Source: Branchiostoma floridae (lineage: Eukaryota; Chordata; Leptocardii; Amphioxiformes; Branchiostomatidae). Taken from it: a stretch of 56,697 bases of DNA. The notes under the pieces are model-generated. The model saw only the letters and a list, made by a program, of their open reading frames with translations, made no database searches and was not told the origin of the DNA. Of the stretch, positions 1 to 11,314 are shown in pieces (the first letter of the stretch is position 1; every line of letters starts with the position of its first letter). Where the stretch lies: assembly GCF_000003815.2 (NCBI RefSeq), contig NC_049982.1, positions 1,689,565 to 1,746,261 on the forward strand, in the 5' to 3' direction. The translations under genes were made by a program, and so were the position numbers.

Positions 1-1098
1 TTTGCTTTGTGATACAGCACCCTCCCCACACATCTACTTTGTAGTAGATCCCCTCCCCACACATCTTGCTTTGTGGTCAGCAGCCCTCACCACGCATCTG
101 CTATGTGAACAGCTCACTCCCCACACATATGCTTAAAGACACCCCCTCCGCCACACATCTGCTTTGAGATCAGTCCCCTCCCCACACATCTGCTTTGTGA
201 TCAGTCCCCTCCCCACACATCTGCTTTGTGATCAGTCCCCTCCCCACACATCTGCTTTGTGATCAGTCCCCTCCCCACACATCTGCTTTGTGATCAGTCC
301 CCTCCCCACACATCTGCTTTGAGATAACCACTCCTCCCCACACATCTGCTTTGAGATTAGTCCCCTCCCCACACATCTGCCTTGTGATCAGTCCCCTCCC
401 CACACATCTGCTTTGTGATCAGTCCCCTCCCCACACATCTGCTTGAAGCACAGCCCCTCCCCACACATCTGCTTTGAGATTAGTCCCCTCCCCACACATC
501 TGCCTTGTGATCAGTCCCCTCCCCACACATCTGCCTTGTGATCAGTCCCCTCCCCACACATCTGCTTTGTGATCAGTCCCCTCCCCACACATCTGCTTGA
601 AGCACAGCCCCTCCCCACACATCTGCTTGAAGCACAGCCCCTCCCCACACATCTGCTTGAAGATAACCTCCTCCCCACACATCTGCTTGAAGATAACCCT
701 CCTCCCACACATCTGCTTGAAGATAACACTCCTCCCCACACATCTGCTTGAAGATAACCTCCTCCCCACATATCTGCTTGAAGATAACCTTCCTCCCCAC
801 ACATCTGCTTGAAGATAACACTCCTCCCCACACATCTGCTTGAAGATAACCTCCTCCCCACACATCTGCTTGAAGATAACCTCCTCCCCACACATCTGCT
901 TGAAGATAACCCTCCTCCCACACATCTGCTTGAAGATAACCCTCCTCTCCACACATCTGCTTGAAGATAACCATCCTCCCACATATCTGCTTGAAGATAA
1001 CCTTCCTCCCCACACAACTGCTTGGAGCCACCCCCTCCCCACACATCTGCTTGAAGATAACCACTCCTCCCCACACATCTGCTTGGAGCCACCCCCCT
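1..1098. repeat. 31-bp minisatellite array
   Basis: A tandem array of about 35 units. The left part has a 31-bp period containing CCCCACACATCTGCTTTGTG followed by ATCAGTCC. The right part uses a variant with CTTGAAGATAACC. The minus strand is nearly stop-free in all three frames because the unit lacks minus-strand stops and 31 is not a multiple of three. The long open frames here are therefore products of the repeat, not genes. The array runs off the left edge and ends abruptly near CCCCCTAGAAGCC. Confidence 0.96.
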
Positions 1099-4000
1099 CC
1101 CCCTAGAAGCCAGCTGGACAGACAGCTGCAGAGATTCATCAGTCAGAGTTTATTTACTCAAGCCTGTCAGTTTGTTTGGAAAAGAGTTGGAGGGGAAGTT
1201 GTGAGGATTCAGGTCTGCTTCTCCCACAGAGAAGAGGAGGCATTTCCTCAGTGTAGTTGTGTATACATACATTTGGCAGATGCCCTTATTGTACATGTGT
1301 AACTAGTGCGGAAATGCTCAACACCAAAGTTTGCGGCATTGCGTGCTTCGAAAGATACTCAATGAATTTCAGAGATATAGAAAACAAATTTTCTTACTTG
1401 TTGTGTATTTTGTCGTCTTCTATGCCAGACTTTTCCGTATTACGCAATATCTGAATTATAAAAAAATCTGAGAAAATAACAAAACAGTGACGCAGTGAAC
1501 GAACGCAGCAATGCTGCAAGCGTGCCCCAACTCCAGTGAGAGTGCACATTTAGTGACTGAACAGAGCCCTTAAGGAATTGGCTTTGTGTGGGAGGAAAAC
1601 GACATTTATGTCATGTATTACTGGTTCTAATGATTTCTCCATGGGGTGGTGTCTTGGCATGACAGATGGGGAACCACAAGTATCCTCTCATCCTATTCAT
1701 TGGCAAATACAGGGCAAATACCAGCACTACAGATACAAGTCATGCATATTCAATTGTTTTGGTTAATGTGTGCATGGAAGGGGTGTGTGTGATTGGGAGC
1801 TAACTGAATGGAAGGGTGACCTGACTTACTATCAAATCTGCACCATAGATACTTGAAATCGGGCTGGGGTTTGGTAACCAGGCTAAGGTCTAAGGTTAAG
1901 AACCCAACACTGGTTGGAGGACAACTCTGGTAGTATTTTGTCATTAATTCTGTACATGTGTACATGATACATTGTAGTTTTACCATTTCTAGCAGAAACA
2001 CACAGAACAGCAAATATCTCCTGTAAATATGTACATAACACCATGATGTGAAATTGACAGTATCCTGACTGGGATTTTAGAGTGTGGGCAGGAAAATAAA
2101 CAAGTAGAGATAAAACCACATTGAATACACTGTTCTCTACATGGGCCTTTGGATAATCTTCCAAATCTAAGAAGGACTTCTGTATTTTTTATTATTAAAT
2201 AAATTTGTGACGTAAGCAGAAAAAAAGAATGAAAAAGGAATGTCTCGCCTCTTCACCTACACAAATGATTTCTTCCAAATACAGGTTGACATATTCACAT
2301 AATCATTATAACTTATGTAACACAAAATTATCAATATATTATCACCTTATAGATTCACCAGTCCTTTTATACCATTCTTATTGCAACCATCTATAAAACC
2401 ATGTTATTTACTTTTAATGAAAAAAAAAAAAGTGGTTAAAGCAGAAACTAAAGACCAGACTAAACAGAGCATCATTCTGGAGTGTATACAGAAAAGCTAA
2501 TTGTGAGTATGACTATAAATCAATAAGCAGTACAGTAATGTAAACATGATGATGGGGATCAGTGTCCTGTAATTACCCTTAAAATATTCCCCCACCAGCC
2601 CAGAACTCATGTATAGTTTATGACTCCCAGGACTACAGTACAGGTCACACATGTGGACTGTATATGGTAACTTTAGTATGCTGCAAAGCTTATAACTATA
2701 AGCAAAAAGGAAGAACAAAAAGTACTAAGCCCCTGGACTAGTTAGCAAGCGTATGATTTGGGTTTTTAAAGGGGATTATGAGATGTTGCTTTCTGAGGGT
2801 CTATTAAACTCACAGGGGCCTGTGGTAAAATTTCAGTTTCTTGCTTGCTGGCACAAAAAAGCACGGACATGCACAACTGATAACTTTAGTATGCTGCAGA
2901 GCTTATTAGCAAAAAGGAAAAAGAGAAATGTTCCACTTCCCCTATTTTGCCCAGCAAAGAAATTCATTTTGAATTTGAAGCCCCTGGTAATAAAGAAAGG
3001 GGTCAGGGTGGGAGGTAGACATCGGCCATGTACCAAACACCTCATTTTATCGTAATTATGTGCTGTTGTATGTTATATTATGCTGTAATGTACTTCTGTG
3101 TATTGTTAATCCGGCAAAGAAGAGTGGTCGTCACATTAGACATGTGACAACTAAAGAAGTTTAACTTCATAAACCTTTTGAGTAATAAACCCTAATATAC
3201 TTATCTATGTAATTTCAGAGGGTAAGAGATACATGGAAACAGATACAACAGTCTTGCAGGCAAAACAAAACTACATTTCACAGACAGACTGTTACATTTG
3301 CAGCAGTGTTTGGAAATGTAAATCCCTGTCATTTTAGGGACTGTGACGTTGAGAGCCATAGAAAATACAACAGGACTACCGGATATAAACTGGACATAAT
3401 ACAATTCTAAAAGAAGCATCGGGAGCTCGACTTACAGTCTTAACACTCAAACCAACCGTAACTTCGATCATCATGCAACAAGAAAATTAGGACATCTTGT
3501 GGCAAAATGAAATTAAGGTCCACCATCAGGAGAGACCTAGTATAATAACAAGATGGCAGGAAAATAGGGAAGATGGTATCAAATACAACAACAAACCTTC
3601 AAGCAATAGAAACATTAGGAAGACAGCTTATGTAGAGAAAGGGTAGATTATACAGTGCTCAGAAATGTAAACCCACACCCCTCCCCAATGCTCAAGGGAG
3701 CCCAACACTTAACAGATGTGAACAGACAGACAGTGGCCAGTTATTATGTTTAGTTAAACCACATGGGGTACATATCACACTTGATATACAACACACATCC
3801 ATACACACAATATCACACTATAAAGGGAAAAAGATTCAAGTATCTAGGACTGCATTTGGGGCCCCGATGTGATAAAGATCATACACAGACATGTGGCCTC
3901 CTTCCATCTGTAGTGACTATCACAGGGAGGTCCCAGAAAGGATAGCAGAATCTTTCACTAAACCTTCACATTACATTATCCACAGGACCACATCTGTACA

Positions 4001-4238
4001 GTATCCCACTATGGGAAGTGTGAAATACATGGAGTCATTCCTAGACCCTCTACATGATCTGGTGTAAACATCTCCATATGAACACAAACAGGCTGTGATA
4101 GCATCATCAGTGGAGGCACTGTGAGACAGGCTCTGGGTGTGTGGTTGGCACAAAAACGTCAGGCTAGCTTACCCCGCTACTCAGCCGACCAACTGAACGG
4201 ATACGCAGCTTTGGGCTCAGGTCCATTGCGGCCGCGGC
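1099..4238. other. AT-rich unassigned stretch
   Basis: No convincing exon or complete mobile element was seen. One degenerate local duplication is visible: a block around 2668-2720 (AACTTTAGTATGCTGCAAAG) recurs near 2882-2930. Short open frames have no splice context or protein-like character. Confidence 0.5.
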
Positions 4239-4400
4239 ATGGAAGACGTGATTTTCCCGGCGGAATTGTACGCGGCCCTCTACGCGTACCCTCTCTCCTT
4301 TCCTCAGGACCTACATACCTCCATCTTCCCTCCACTGAGTCACCACAGGGCCTCCCTGATAAATGGGGAACGGTCCATCCTACCCACGGGGGTGTGCTGA
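4239..4400 (+). CDS. Candidate small ORF or first exon, 53 codons
   Basis: An ATG sits in a near-ideal vertebrate-type Kozak context (GCCGCGGCATGG) inside a locally GC-rich block that stands out from AT-rich flanks. The 53-residue frame starts MEDVIFPAELYAALYAY and ends at TGA 4398-4400. It is rich in aromatic and proline residues and looks more protein-like than neighbouring frames. I do not recognise the family. No strong splice donor follows the frame, so it could be a small protein, a first exon whose donor I misjudge, or chance. Its last 21 bases overlap the end of an opposite-strand ORF. Confidence 0.35.
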   Translation: MEDVIFPAELYAALYAYPLSFPQDLHTSIFPPLSHHRASLINGERSILPTGVC

Positions 4401-4733
4401 GTAATTTTCTATTGCTCCATTAGCCCAAACTGCAAAACCGTTTGGGTTTACATGGATACAGAAACTGGCAGGGTGGAATTTGGGGGGCTTTATTAGGGGG
4501 CAATCCATTTGTGGAGGGCACGGGGGTGCATTTTTGTGGGGGTTATTCAGTTCACATATGGCCATGAATGGGGAGGTGACAGCATGGGAGGTACCAAGTC
4601 GGCTTTTAATGGGGAGGGCGGGCTGTGCCACTTGAAAGGTGATGTAAGGGTGTTTCCTATTTGCAAGGGCTGTACCAAGGCAAACAAGGAAAGAGAAAAA
4701 AATAATGATCTTCATTGCGCAGTCCACACACAT
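4380..4733 (-). CDS. Candidate 117-residue ORF with a signal-peptide-like start
   Basis: The frame opens with a real ATG. A second methionine six codons in is followed by a compact hydrophobic stretch (MKIIIFFSFLVCLGTALA), which resembles a signal peptide with a TALA cleavage site. The remainder is rich in proline and asparagine and has scattered cysteines, without a recognised domain. It is uninterrupted for 354 nt, but the plus strand over the same DNA is also partly open (4509-4763), so chance is possible. If real, it would be a small secreted protein of unknown role, running convergently into the plus-strand ORF at 4239-4400. Confidence 0.25.
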   Translation of the reverse strand: MCVDCAMKIIIFFSFLVCLGTALANRKHPYITFQVAQPALPIKSRLGTSHAVTSPFMAICELNNPHKNAPPCPPQMDCPLIKPPKFHPASFCIHVNPNGFAVWANGAIENYSAHPRG

Positions 4734-6059
4734 TTCTATTTTACATGCCTGTTGTCAAAATAAAACCAATGTTATCACAAGCTGACACAGACAGCTATGA
4801 TCTTGAAAAGCTTTTATAGGTAGTAGCTGCTGACAGTTAATCACGTCATGGACATTTTTCACCTGTCCTTCCCTATAAGCCATGATTTGTGGCTGTCCTC
4901 ATAACTCAGTGTACGTTCTTCTAGCCTGAATACCCTGGTGTGACAATGGTGAATACTTGAATGCTTCCATAGAAGCTCGTTCAGGACAGATGGAAATATC
5001 ATCAAACCAAAAAAAAATTATTATTTTGATCATCAAAAAGTCATCAGCCCTTTACTCATAATATTTCTCTGAGTCTCTCAGCATCCCTGACAGCACTCTG
5101 TTATCGACATGTGAGTCTCTGTTGATAATTAATTAAAAGGCTTCTTACTTTAAGAAATTCCTTTTAAAAACAGCAGATAATGCCATTTCATAGGGTCACA
5201 TTTTCACAATATTCCAGGGAAGCATGCCCAGGACCCCTAAAAAGTCAGCCTGTGGCGCTCAACTCGCACCTTCTGTGCTCACTAGTCCCAATGGCCTAAA
5301 ATAGATCCCATCATCCCACCCATCGTAAACAATATCTTGGCTATTCGCATGGGAGGCTGGAGCATCAGTTGTGTCTACTCTTTGTATTGTTGCAGTAATA
5401 TCATTGCCCACTAGAGGGCACTCTTAAACAGAGAAATGCCTATTAAACCATTATAGTCTGTATAATAAATATGTACTAAGAGTAAAGAAAAAGGTAAATA
5501 AAACCCTAATATTTTGTATGCGTGAGAGAGATGATAAAAGAAGGGAGCAGAACACTGGATAAGGATGAATTCCAAATTGAAATTATGAGTGCCAATAACT
5601 GATGTTAAACCAAATGCTGACACTGGATAACTACAGTACAACATTGTACACTTTCACTGGTTGTGACAGTGAGACAAGCGCTTATAATGTACAGTATTCA
5701 CATGTCCAATTCCAATGAACAGTAGACCATGGCTTAATGAATAATGAATAACTTCCTCAGGAAACACGTCGCATGATGAAGTTCAGGATATCTAGGCGCC
5801 AATTATACCCAGTGGCTTAGTAACGCTACTTTACAGCTATGTTGATATTTATTGTTGTGTTGTTATTAACAGTTAGTAAAAGATGAGCTTTTTGTATACA
5901 TAATGAAATCATCTGACAACATTGTACTGCAAAAACTCTGTGAATTCATATACACTTGTTTCAAGAAGAGAAAAGAGACATGTAAATTGTAGAATAGTAT
6001 AGCATTACATATTTGACTATTTTGTAAACGATAGATGTACTTATAGTGTAGCATAGCCT
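4734..6059. other. Unassigned AT-rich stretch
   Basis: Nothing beyond short simple-sequence runs and scattered chance ORFs was seen. A short palindrome, GCCC-actaga-GGGC, lies near 5406-5419. Confidence 0.4.
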
Positions 6060-6201
6060 TAGTTGTTCTGTCTCTCCCACTGCCACTGTAAAGATTCTTT
6101 ACAGCAAAGTTTTATGTAACTACTGCATTTAGCCCATATGGGCAAGGTCATGCAAATAAAGATCATTGTCATCATTGTCATTGTCATTGTCATTGTTATT
6201 G
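6060..6201 (+). mobile_element. Probable non-LTR retrotransposon 3' end with hexamer tail
   Basis: An AATAAAG (6155-6161) is followed directly by an imperfect CATTGT hexamer array to about 6201. A 3' end made of a short repeated tail after AATAAA is typical of CR1/L2-like LINEs and SINEs that use their 3' ends. No coding part remains. A second AAATAAATAAAG tail-like sequence lies near 6282-6300. Confidence 0.4.
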
Positions 6202-6365
6202 TGTTTTTGCTATGTATGCACATATGCCCACGTTGCCTGAAAAACAAGTCTAGGTTGACCTGAGCTGTATTATTCCTGATTAAATAAATAAAGTAAAGTG
6301 AAGTCCAGTCACATACATTTTGTATAGCTGTAAGAAGTCAGAGGGGCGAGTAGAACAGAAATAAC

Positions 6366-6886
6366 ATGCCCGTAGCCAGGATTTTGGTTGGGGGGGTTCT
6401 TTTTAGTAAATGTGGGACCATCGAGCGCCGCAGGCGCGAGACTCACGCCGAAGGCGTGAGCTACCTAGGGGGGTCCGGGGGCATGCTCCCCCGGAAAAAT
6501 TTAAATTTTTACCCTCTGAAACGCCATTTCCTGCATTTTGACGGGCAAAAATCGCTTGCGAAGTTTAATGGAATTTCTATTAAAGGACAAGGCTTTTGCG
6601 TAAGTCTTTGAAGCCAACTCCCTCGACATATTTTCACCATGTCCGACATCAAAGGCGCGAGGCGTCGTAATGGAGGTCCGGGGAAATTTTGAAATCTGGA
6701 CCCTCTGAAAAGCCATTTCCTGCACTTTCTGGGGCAAATTTTGCTGATAGACTCACTACGATTGGCTGAAATGTCTATCAGGGAAAAATGCAAATCAGTC
6801 ATGCCTTTGAAAAAAAAATCTTGGACATGAAAAAGTGGACCTTCGACCCTGAAAAAGCGGTTTCTTCCGAACCCCCCGAACCCCCC
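6366..6886 (+). repeat. GC-rich dispersed repeat with internal duplications
   Basis: The block carries GCGCCGCAGGCGCGAG, a GGGGGGTCCGGGGGCATGCT core, then AAATTT and CCCTCTGAAACGCCATTTCC. The second half repeats in degraded form at 6655-6730 and again before the gap. A related 115-bp piece occurs at 42,762-42,876 in the same orientation. The sequence runs into the assembly gap at 6887, so the right boundary is unknown. Confidence 0.8.
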
Positions 6887-7063
6887 NNNNNNNNNNNNNN
6901 NNNNNNNNNNNNNNNNNNNNNNNNNNNNNNNNNNNNNNNNNNNNNNNNNNNNNNNNNNNNNNNNNNNNNNNNNNNNNNNNNNNNNNNNNNNNNNNNNNNN
7001 NNNNNNNNNNNNNNNNNNNNNNNNNNNNNNNNNNNNNNNNNNNNNNNNNNNNNNNNNNNNNNN
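6887..7063. other. Assembly gap, 177 N
   Basis: A run of N. Its length differs from the four 100-N gaps, so it may be an estimated size. It interrupts a GC-rich dispersed repeat. Confidence 1.
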
Positions 7064-7516
7064 TCAGATGAGTGACAATAGATGATAGTTTAACTCATAA
7101 CCTCTCAGTCCTGAGAAAGGATTTACCACTGGCATGCCTATGTGAAAATTCAAGCGTCCGAAATTGCCCGGAAGGTGTCTACAACCGTTGTAGAGCGTCT
7201 GAGCGCGTTTCAACCATCTGGACGTATCAATTGCCATCAGAAACAGCCGCGGACACATCATGAGCGTCCGGCCTGTCTATCAGTTTTTATGGTGAACATC
7301 CGGATGGCTGAAAGACCTTCCATTGCTGTCGTTGAACGATCCGGCGGTTGCAGGACGTGTTCGGAAGGTGACTATTTCTGTGGATTTTATGTCCGTTTGT
7401 TAAATTTTGCTTACTTTTGGACCAAGGACTTATAATAATTAACGTCTAGAAGTAGCCGCTGATGTTTATATGATATTGTGCTCAGGTTGTGACACTTACT
7501 ATGAAGATGGCAAGGG

Positions 7517-7620
7517 TCCTTCCCGATGTAAGTGGATCAAATCTTACAGTCCGGTCTCACACCATTTGTGTACACAATTACATGTTGTAGTGTGTTACGT
7601 CTTAAAGGCAGTTTACCCGT
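7517..7620 (+). repeat. Dispersed repeat, copy 1
   Basis: It shares the order TCCTTCCCGATG, then ACAGTCCGGTCT, then GTGTTACGTCTTAAAGGCAG with segments at 7991-8086 and 9157-9262. It lies immediately left of the 24-bp minisatellite. Confidence 0.65.
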
Positions 7621-7623
7621 TAT

Positions 7624-7984
7624 GCTGACAAAAGACCCCACTGCTTTATAACAAAAGACCCCACTGATATTATAACAAAAGACCCCACTGATATTATAAC
7701 AAAGGACCCCACTGATATTATAACAAAAGACCCCACTGATATTATAACAAAGGACCCCACTGATATTATAACAAAAGACCCCACTGATATTATAACAAAA
7801 GACCCCACTGATATTATAACAAAAGACCCCACTGATATTATAACAAAAGACCCCACTGATATTATAACAAAAGACCCCACTGATATTATAACAAAAGACC
7901 CCACTGATATTATAACAAAAGACCCCACTGATATTACAACAAAAGACCCCACTGATATTATAACAAAGGACCCCACTGATATTA
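7624..7984. repeat. 24-bp minisatellite, about 15 units
   Basis: The unit is ACAAAAGACCCCACTGATAT plus TATA. Units are nearly identical, with a few A/G variants (AAAGGACC). The length is a multiple of three, so one minus frame reads an eight-residue repeat (GSFVIISV) for 118 codons. There is no start context or other coding evidence. Confidence 0.96.
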
Positions 7985-7990
7985 AAGAGT

Positions 7991-8086
7991 ATCCATCCTG
8001 ATGTCAGTGGACCGAACTTTAGAGTCCAGTCTTACATGGTTAATCCTACTGTACAGGTGTGTTATGCCTAAAGGTAATTGACGATT
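7991..8086 (+). repeat. Dispersed repeat, copy 2
   Basis: It is similar to copy 1 (CAGTCCAGTCTTACA and ACAGGTGTGTTATGCC shared with variants) and lies immediately right of the minisatellite. The array therefore sits between two copies of one dispersed repeat. Confidence 0.6.
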
Positions 8087-8095
8087 ATTCAGAGC

Positions 8096-8276
8096 AAACT
8101 AACGAACAAACAAACAAACAAGCAAACAAACAAGCAAACAAACGTACCTTGCTCCTGTGGCTCAGCTTGGGCGAACCTTTCGAGTCGTACTTGTTTAGGA
8201 AATTCTCCTCCCCTCCTGAACCTGCAACAAATCAATAAAACCAATAAACAAATAAATAAACAAATAAATAAGATAA
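8096..8276. repeat. AAAC and AAAT simple repeats either side of a candidate exon
   Basis: An AAAC-type array spans about 8096-8143. An AATAAACAAATA-type array spans about 8225-8276. The intervening 74 bp is the candidate exon at 8148-8221. Confidence 0.8.
8148..8221 (-). CDS. Candidate internal exon, 74 nt, minus strand
   Basis: Read on the minus strand, TTTGTTGCAG precedes the segment and GCAAG|GTACGT follows it, a good acceptor and donor pair. One frame gives a charged peptide (SGGEENFLNKYDSKGSPKLS), and another frame is also open, so the reading frame is not fixed. The exon is wedged between AAAC and AAAT simple repeats. It could follow the candidate micro-exon at 8740-8777. With the T left by that exon, the frame starting SGGEEN is continuous. 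The protein is not recognised. Confidence 0.4.
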
Positions 8277-8534
8277 GCAAAAAAGCACAGATGCAAACAA
8301 TAACTGTGAACTTTTTAACAAATTTACTCGTGGCTATGTATGCCCTTATTTGCAATATGCAAAGGGAACAATAGTTCTAAAATATCTGGAAAGTGGAAAC
8401 TAAAAAGATGGTTGTGCATACCTGTATGTCAATGACAATGCATCATTCTTCAAAATGCATTCATGTTGCTCTCACAAAATCTACTATAATTACACACTTA
8501 ACATACACGTCACATACAGTTATGCACACATTGA

Positions 8535-8654
8535 CACAAACACACACACACACANNNNNNNNNNNNNNNNNNNNNNNNNNNNNNNNNNNNNNNNNNNNNN
8601 NNNNNNNNNNNNNNNNNNNNNNNNNNNNNNNNNNNNNNNNNNNNNNNNNNNNNN
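8535..8654. other. CA microsatellite running into a 100-N gap
   Basis: A CACACA run ends at 8554 and N begins at 8555. The gap probably reflects failure to assemble a longer dinucleotide array. Confidence 0.95.
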
Positions 8655-8739
8655 GGTTTTTATAGTACATTTAAGAACCTTTTGCAATGAAAACTCTACG
8701 TGAGTAACTGTTAAGATGTGTGAGTTTCTCATTACTCAC

Positions 8740-8777
8740 ATTTCCACAGACAGCGGCACCTGTACACCAGCGTTCTC
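8740..8777 (-). CDS. Candidate micro-exon, 38 nt, minus strand
   Basis: On the minus strand the segment ends GGAAAT|GTGAGT, and AAACGCAG precedes it. All three frames are open over 38 nt, so coding evidence is weak. The phase needed to join the frame SGGEEN of the next candidate exon (8148-8221) is available. The plus strand also shows an acceptor-like CATTTCCACAG here, so strand is not certain. Confidence 0.25.
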
Positions 8778-9156
8778 CTGCGTTTCATGACACAGCGGCA
8801 AAGTCATATGCCGGTCTTGACTTGAGGCTTTGAGTTGTTGACTTAGATTGATTCAAATGTTCTGGGCTCCAATCCGAAGCCGGCCTCAAAGTTGTCGCCC
8901 TTGGAAAAACACTCTGTATCTATTTATTCACTCAACTTCTTTGGTGAAAAAGGAGTTACCTAGCTTTGGGTAGGGACTTCCTCTCTGATGGCATATAAAG
9001 CTGAAGTCTGTGTAACGCAAACTCCGCTATCCGGAACTTGTAGCCTCCTCCCCGCGGTGTACGGCGGGCCTGAGAAGCGTGATTAAATCAGGCTAATAAA
9101 GCTGCACCCCATTTTGAAGAATGATTTCACAACACTAGTCAATAAAAATAGGTGAT

Positions 9157-9262
9157 GTCCTTCCCAGTATGAGTCATCTTCAAACTAAACAGTCTGGTCT
9201 TACGCAGCCTGTATCTACTGTACAATACAGGTGTGTTACCTTAAGGTGGCTTACAGGCTGTG
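9157..9262 (+). repeat. Dispersed repeat, copy 3
   Basis: The third relative of the blocks at 7517 and 7991: TCCTTCCCAGTATGAGT, ACAGTCTGGTCTTACGCAG, ACAGGTGTGTTACC. The block between 8820 and 9110, with CTAATAAAGCTG near its end, looks like a SINE remnant, but I cannot name it. Confidence 0.55.
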
Positions 9263-10300
9263 TCGAACAAACGGTAATATATGTCTGGGGAGTTTTGTGT
9301 GACTCTTTCTTCAGCTGGGTGGTGAATAATGTATGATGGTGTCCCGACAGACGTATCGAGGCTGTCGTGATGAAAGGTCCTGATTATTCTGACACCACGC
9401 GACGCGTTTATCACGTGTGTCAAACATGGAAACTAACTGTCATTTTCTTTTCAAACCGTGTTTGACTGTGGTTATTTGGTTACGAATTTGTTGAAAAGTA
9501 TTGCAATTCTTAAAAACTCAATTTTGAACAAAAGAAAGATGCAGAAATACTGGATTAAAGGTACAGTCCGGGCCATATTTTGTATGTTTTGTAACGAGCA
9601 CCCGGATTCTTCTCAGACTAATCATAGGTTTGCCTGCCATATTCATGTATCAATAATTATTCATATCAATGGATATACAAGAAAAAAAACAACTGTAACA
9701 GAGAGGGGGAAGGAGGCAACATGTTGATTTTGAATGCTTGCAACAAGGCGTCAAAATTTTAGCTATAAACTATAATGTTATTTTTTCAGTTCTCACTTTA
9801 TAATATATGTTTGGTACAGTAGTTTTCAATATCAAAAGTTTTTGCAGACAGAAAACCTGACCATTTCTTACCATACTTATTCTAGGATAATGACAATGTC
9901 AGTTAATACTAATACAATATTCATCTCCAAGTTTGTCTAATCAGCCATTTTGCATCCGTCCCTCCGTCCGACCACCCATTCATCCATGCTTCCATCCATT
10001 GTGCAGTTCTGAGCCCAGGCACTAGGGGGCAGTTCTGAGCTTGGAGCACACCCCTTTCTCCTCAAATATTTCGAACCTTCGAAATGTAAAATGACCCATT
10101 GCCATTTTACTTTTAGAAGTAATTTGAAAATGATAATTCCTTGTTAACTTTTCCTTTTTGCGGTCAAGCAACTTTTTTTCTTTTCTCATTCTGTTGACTC
10201 TCCATAGTCTGTGTTATTTTTTCATCAAAGTAGTAGTATAACCTCCGGCAAAATATTCTTTCTTCAGTATACCTCTTTGTGAAATGCCGGATAGAATTTT
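9263..10300. other. Unassigned stretch
   Basis: AT-rich with a small CCATCC-type patch near 9955-10000. No exon or mobile element ends were recognised. Confidence 0.4.
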
Positions 10301-10450
10301 AGCGAACTGGCGGGAAAGCTCACGTGCACGCTGCGGGAATTGCTAACTACAGATCAAAGGGATGGGGCGGAGTCACGAATCAGCTTCAACGCGCGCTGTA
10401 ATACCGGGCCTTTTGGGAGCCGACAGTTGGGTCACATGTCTGACAAACGT
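10270..10450. promoter_or_regulatory. Promoter-like GC-rich patch
   Basis: A local rise in GC and CpG holds GGCGGGAAAG (E2F-like), CACGTG (E-box) and GGGGCGGAG (Sp1-like GC box) within about 80 bp. No convincing first exon follows on either strand, so this is only a candidate. Confidence 0.2.
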
Positions 10451-10681
10451 ATGATGGCTTTACATTCTGATGTTGATTATTTTTCTATCCTCCAAAATAG
10501 GTCCCTAAGTGAATTTCTGGTGGTCCCGGCCGTACTTTTTAGTGCCCCGGGCCGTCCGATTGATGTTAATTTCAAGGCCTGCTTTCATCATTGAAACTTT
10601 GGAAATGAGCCCTTCAAAGTAGCTATAAAACACGATCTATTACGATGGTGTCTGAGATCTCTCTGAGATAAATCCAGTAAT

Positions 10682-10765
10682 ATACCACACAACTGTGACA
10701 TGTAGAACAGATGAATCTAGATACTAAATGTACCACACAACTGTGACATATTGAACAGATGCTTC
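10682..10765 (+). repeat. Short direct duplication
   Basis: TACCACACAACTGTGACAT followed by a GAACAGATG-containing stretch occurs twice, about 48 bp apart. Confidence 0.75.
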
Positions 10766-11314
10766 ATTTTCCAGTGCAATGGCAGAACCCGACCCTTACT
10801 TGTAACCTGATACAGTTGCCTTTTACCCTGATTAAAACTGAACATGGCCATGACCCGGGGTGAACTTGGCCAGGGTTAAAAAGACAGAATATTGCAAATG
10901 AAAGGAAATATGTTGCACTGTTTTATTATCATTTTAAGTCTCACCAAAACCATAAACTCCTTTTCCTCAAAAATCTCAATACTTAAATCTTATGAATGTG
11001 AAAATTGATATAAAGTTGAATATTGTATCACAGTGCATTTTGGCTATAATACGTTATAGCGCCATTCTCATTCTCTATAACTAATCTATATCTAAGGCGA
11101 TGCAAATTAAACAACTTGTTTCTCCAACATGGATGGAGAGAAAATAGGTCACACAAACAAATTTGGGTTCTCTCTGCAGTTTTAGATTCATTGCCTTGCG
11201 TTTCCTGAAAACACCTTACTATAGTACTAATCAAAATGTTGTACACTTGATGAAATACCATGTGCTGAGACAAATGGGTGCTTCTGTGGATGGGGGGTGA
11301 ATCGGAGTCCCTAA

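Noticed and set aside
511-1139. Three overlapping minus-strand open frames of 178-193 codons
   Set aside because: All three frames are open only because the 31-bp repeat unit lacks minus-strand stops; no start context or domain.
7620-7976. 118-codon minus frame of GSFVIISV repeats
   Set aside because: It is the translation of a 24-bp minisatellite.
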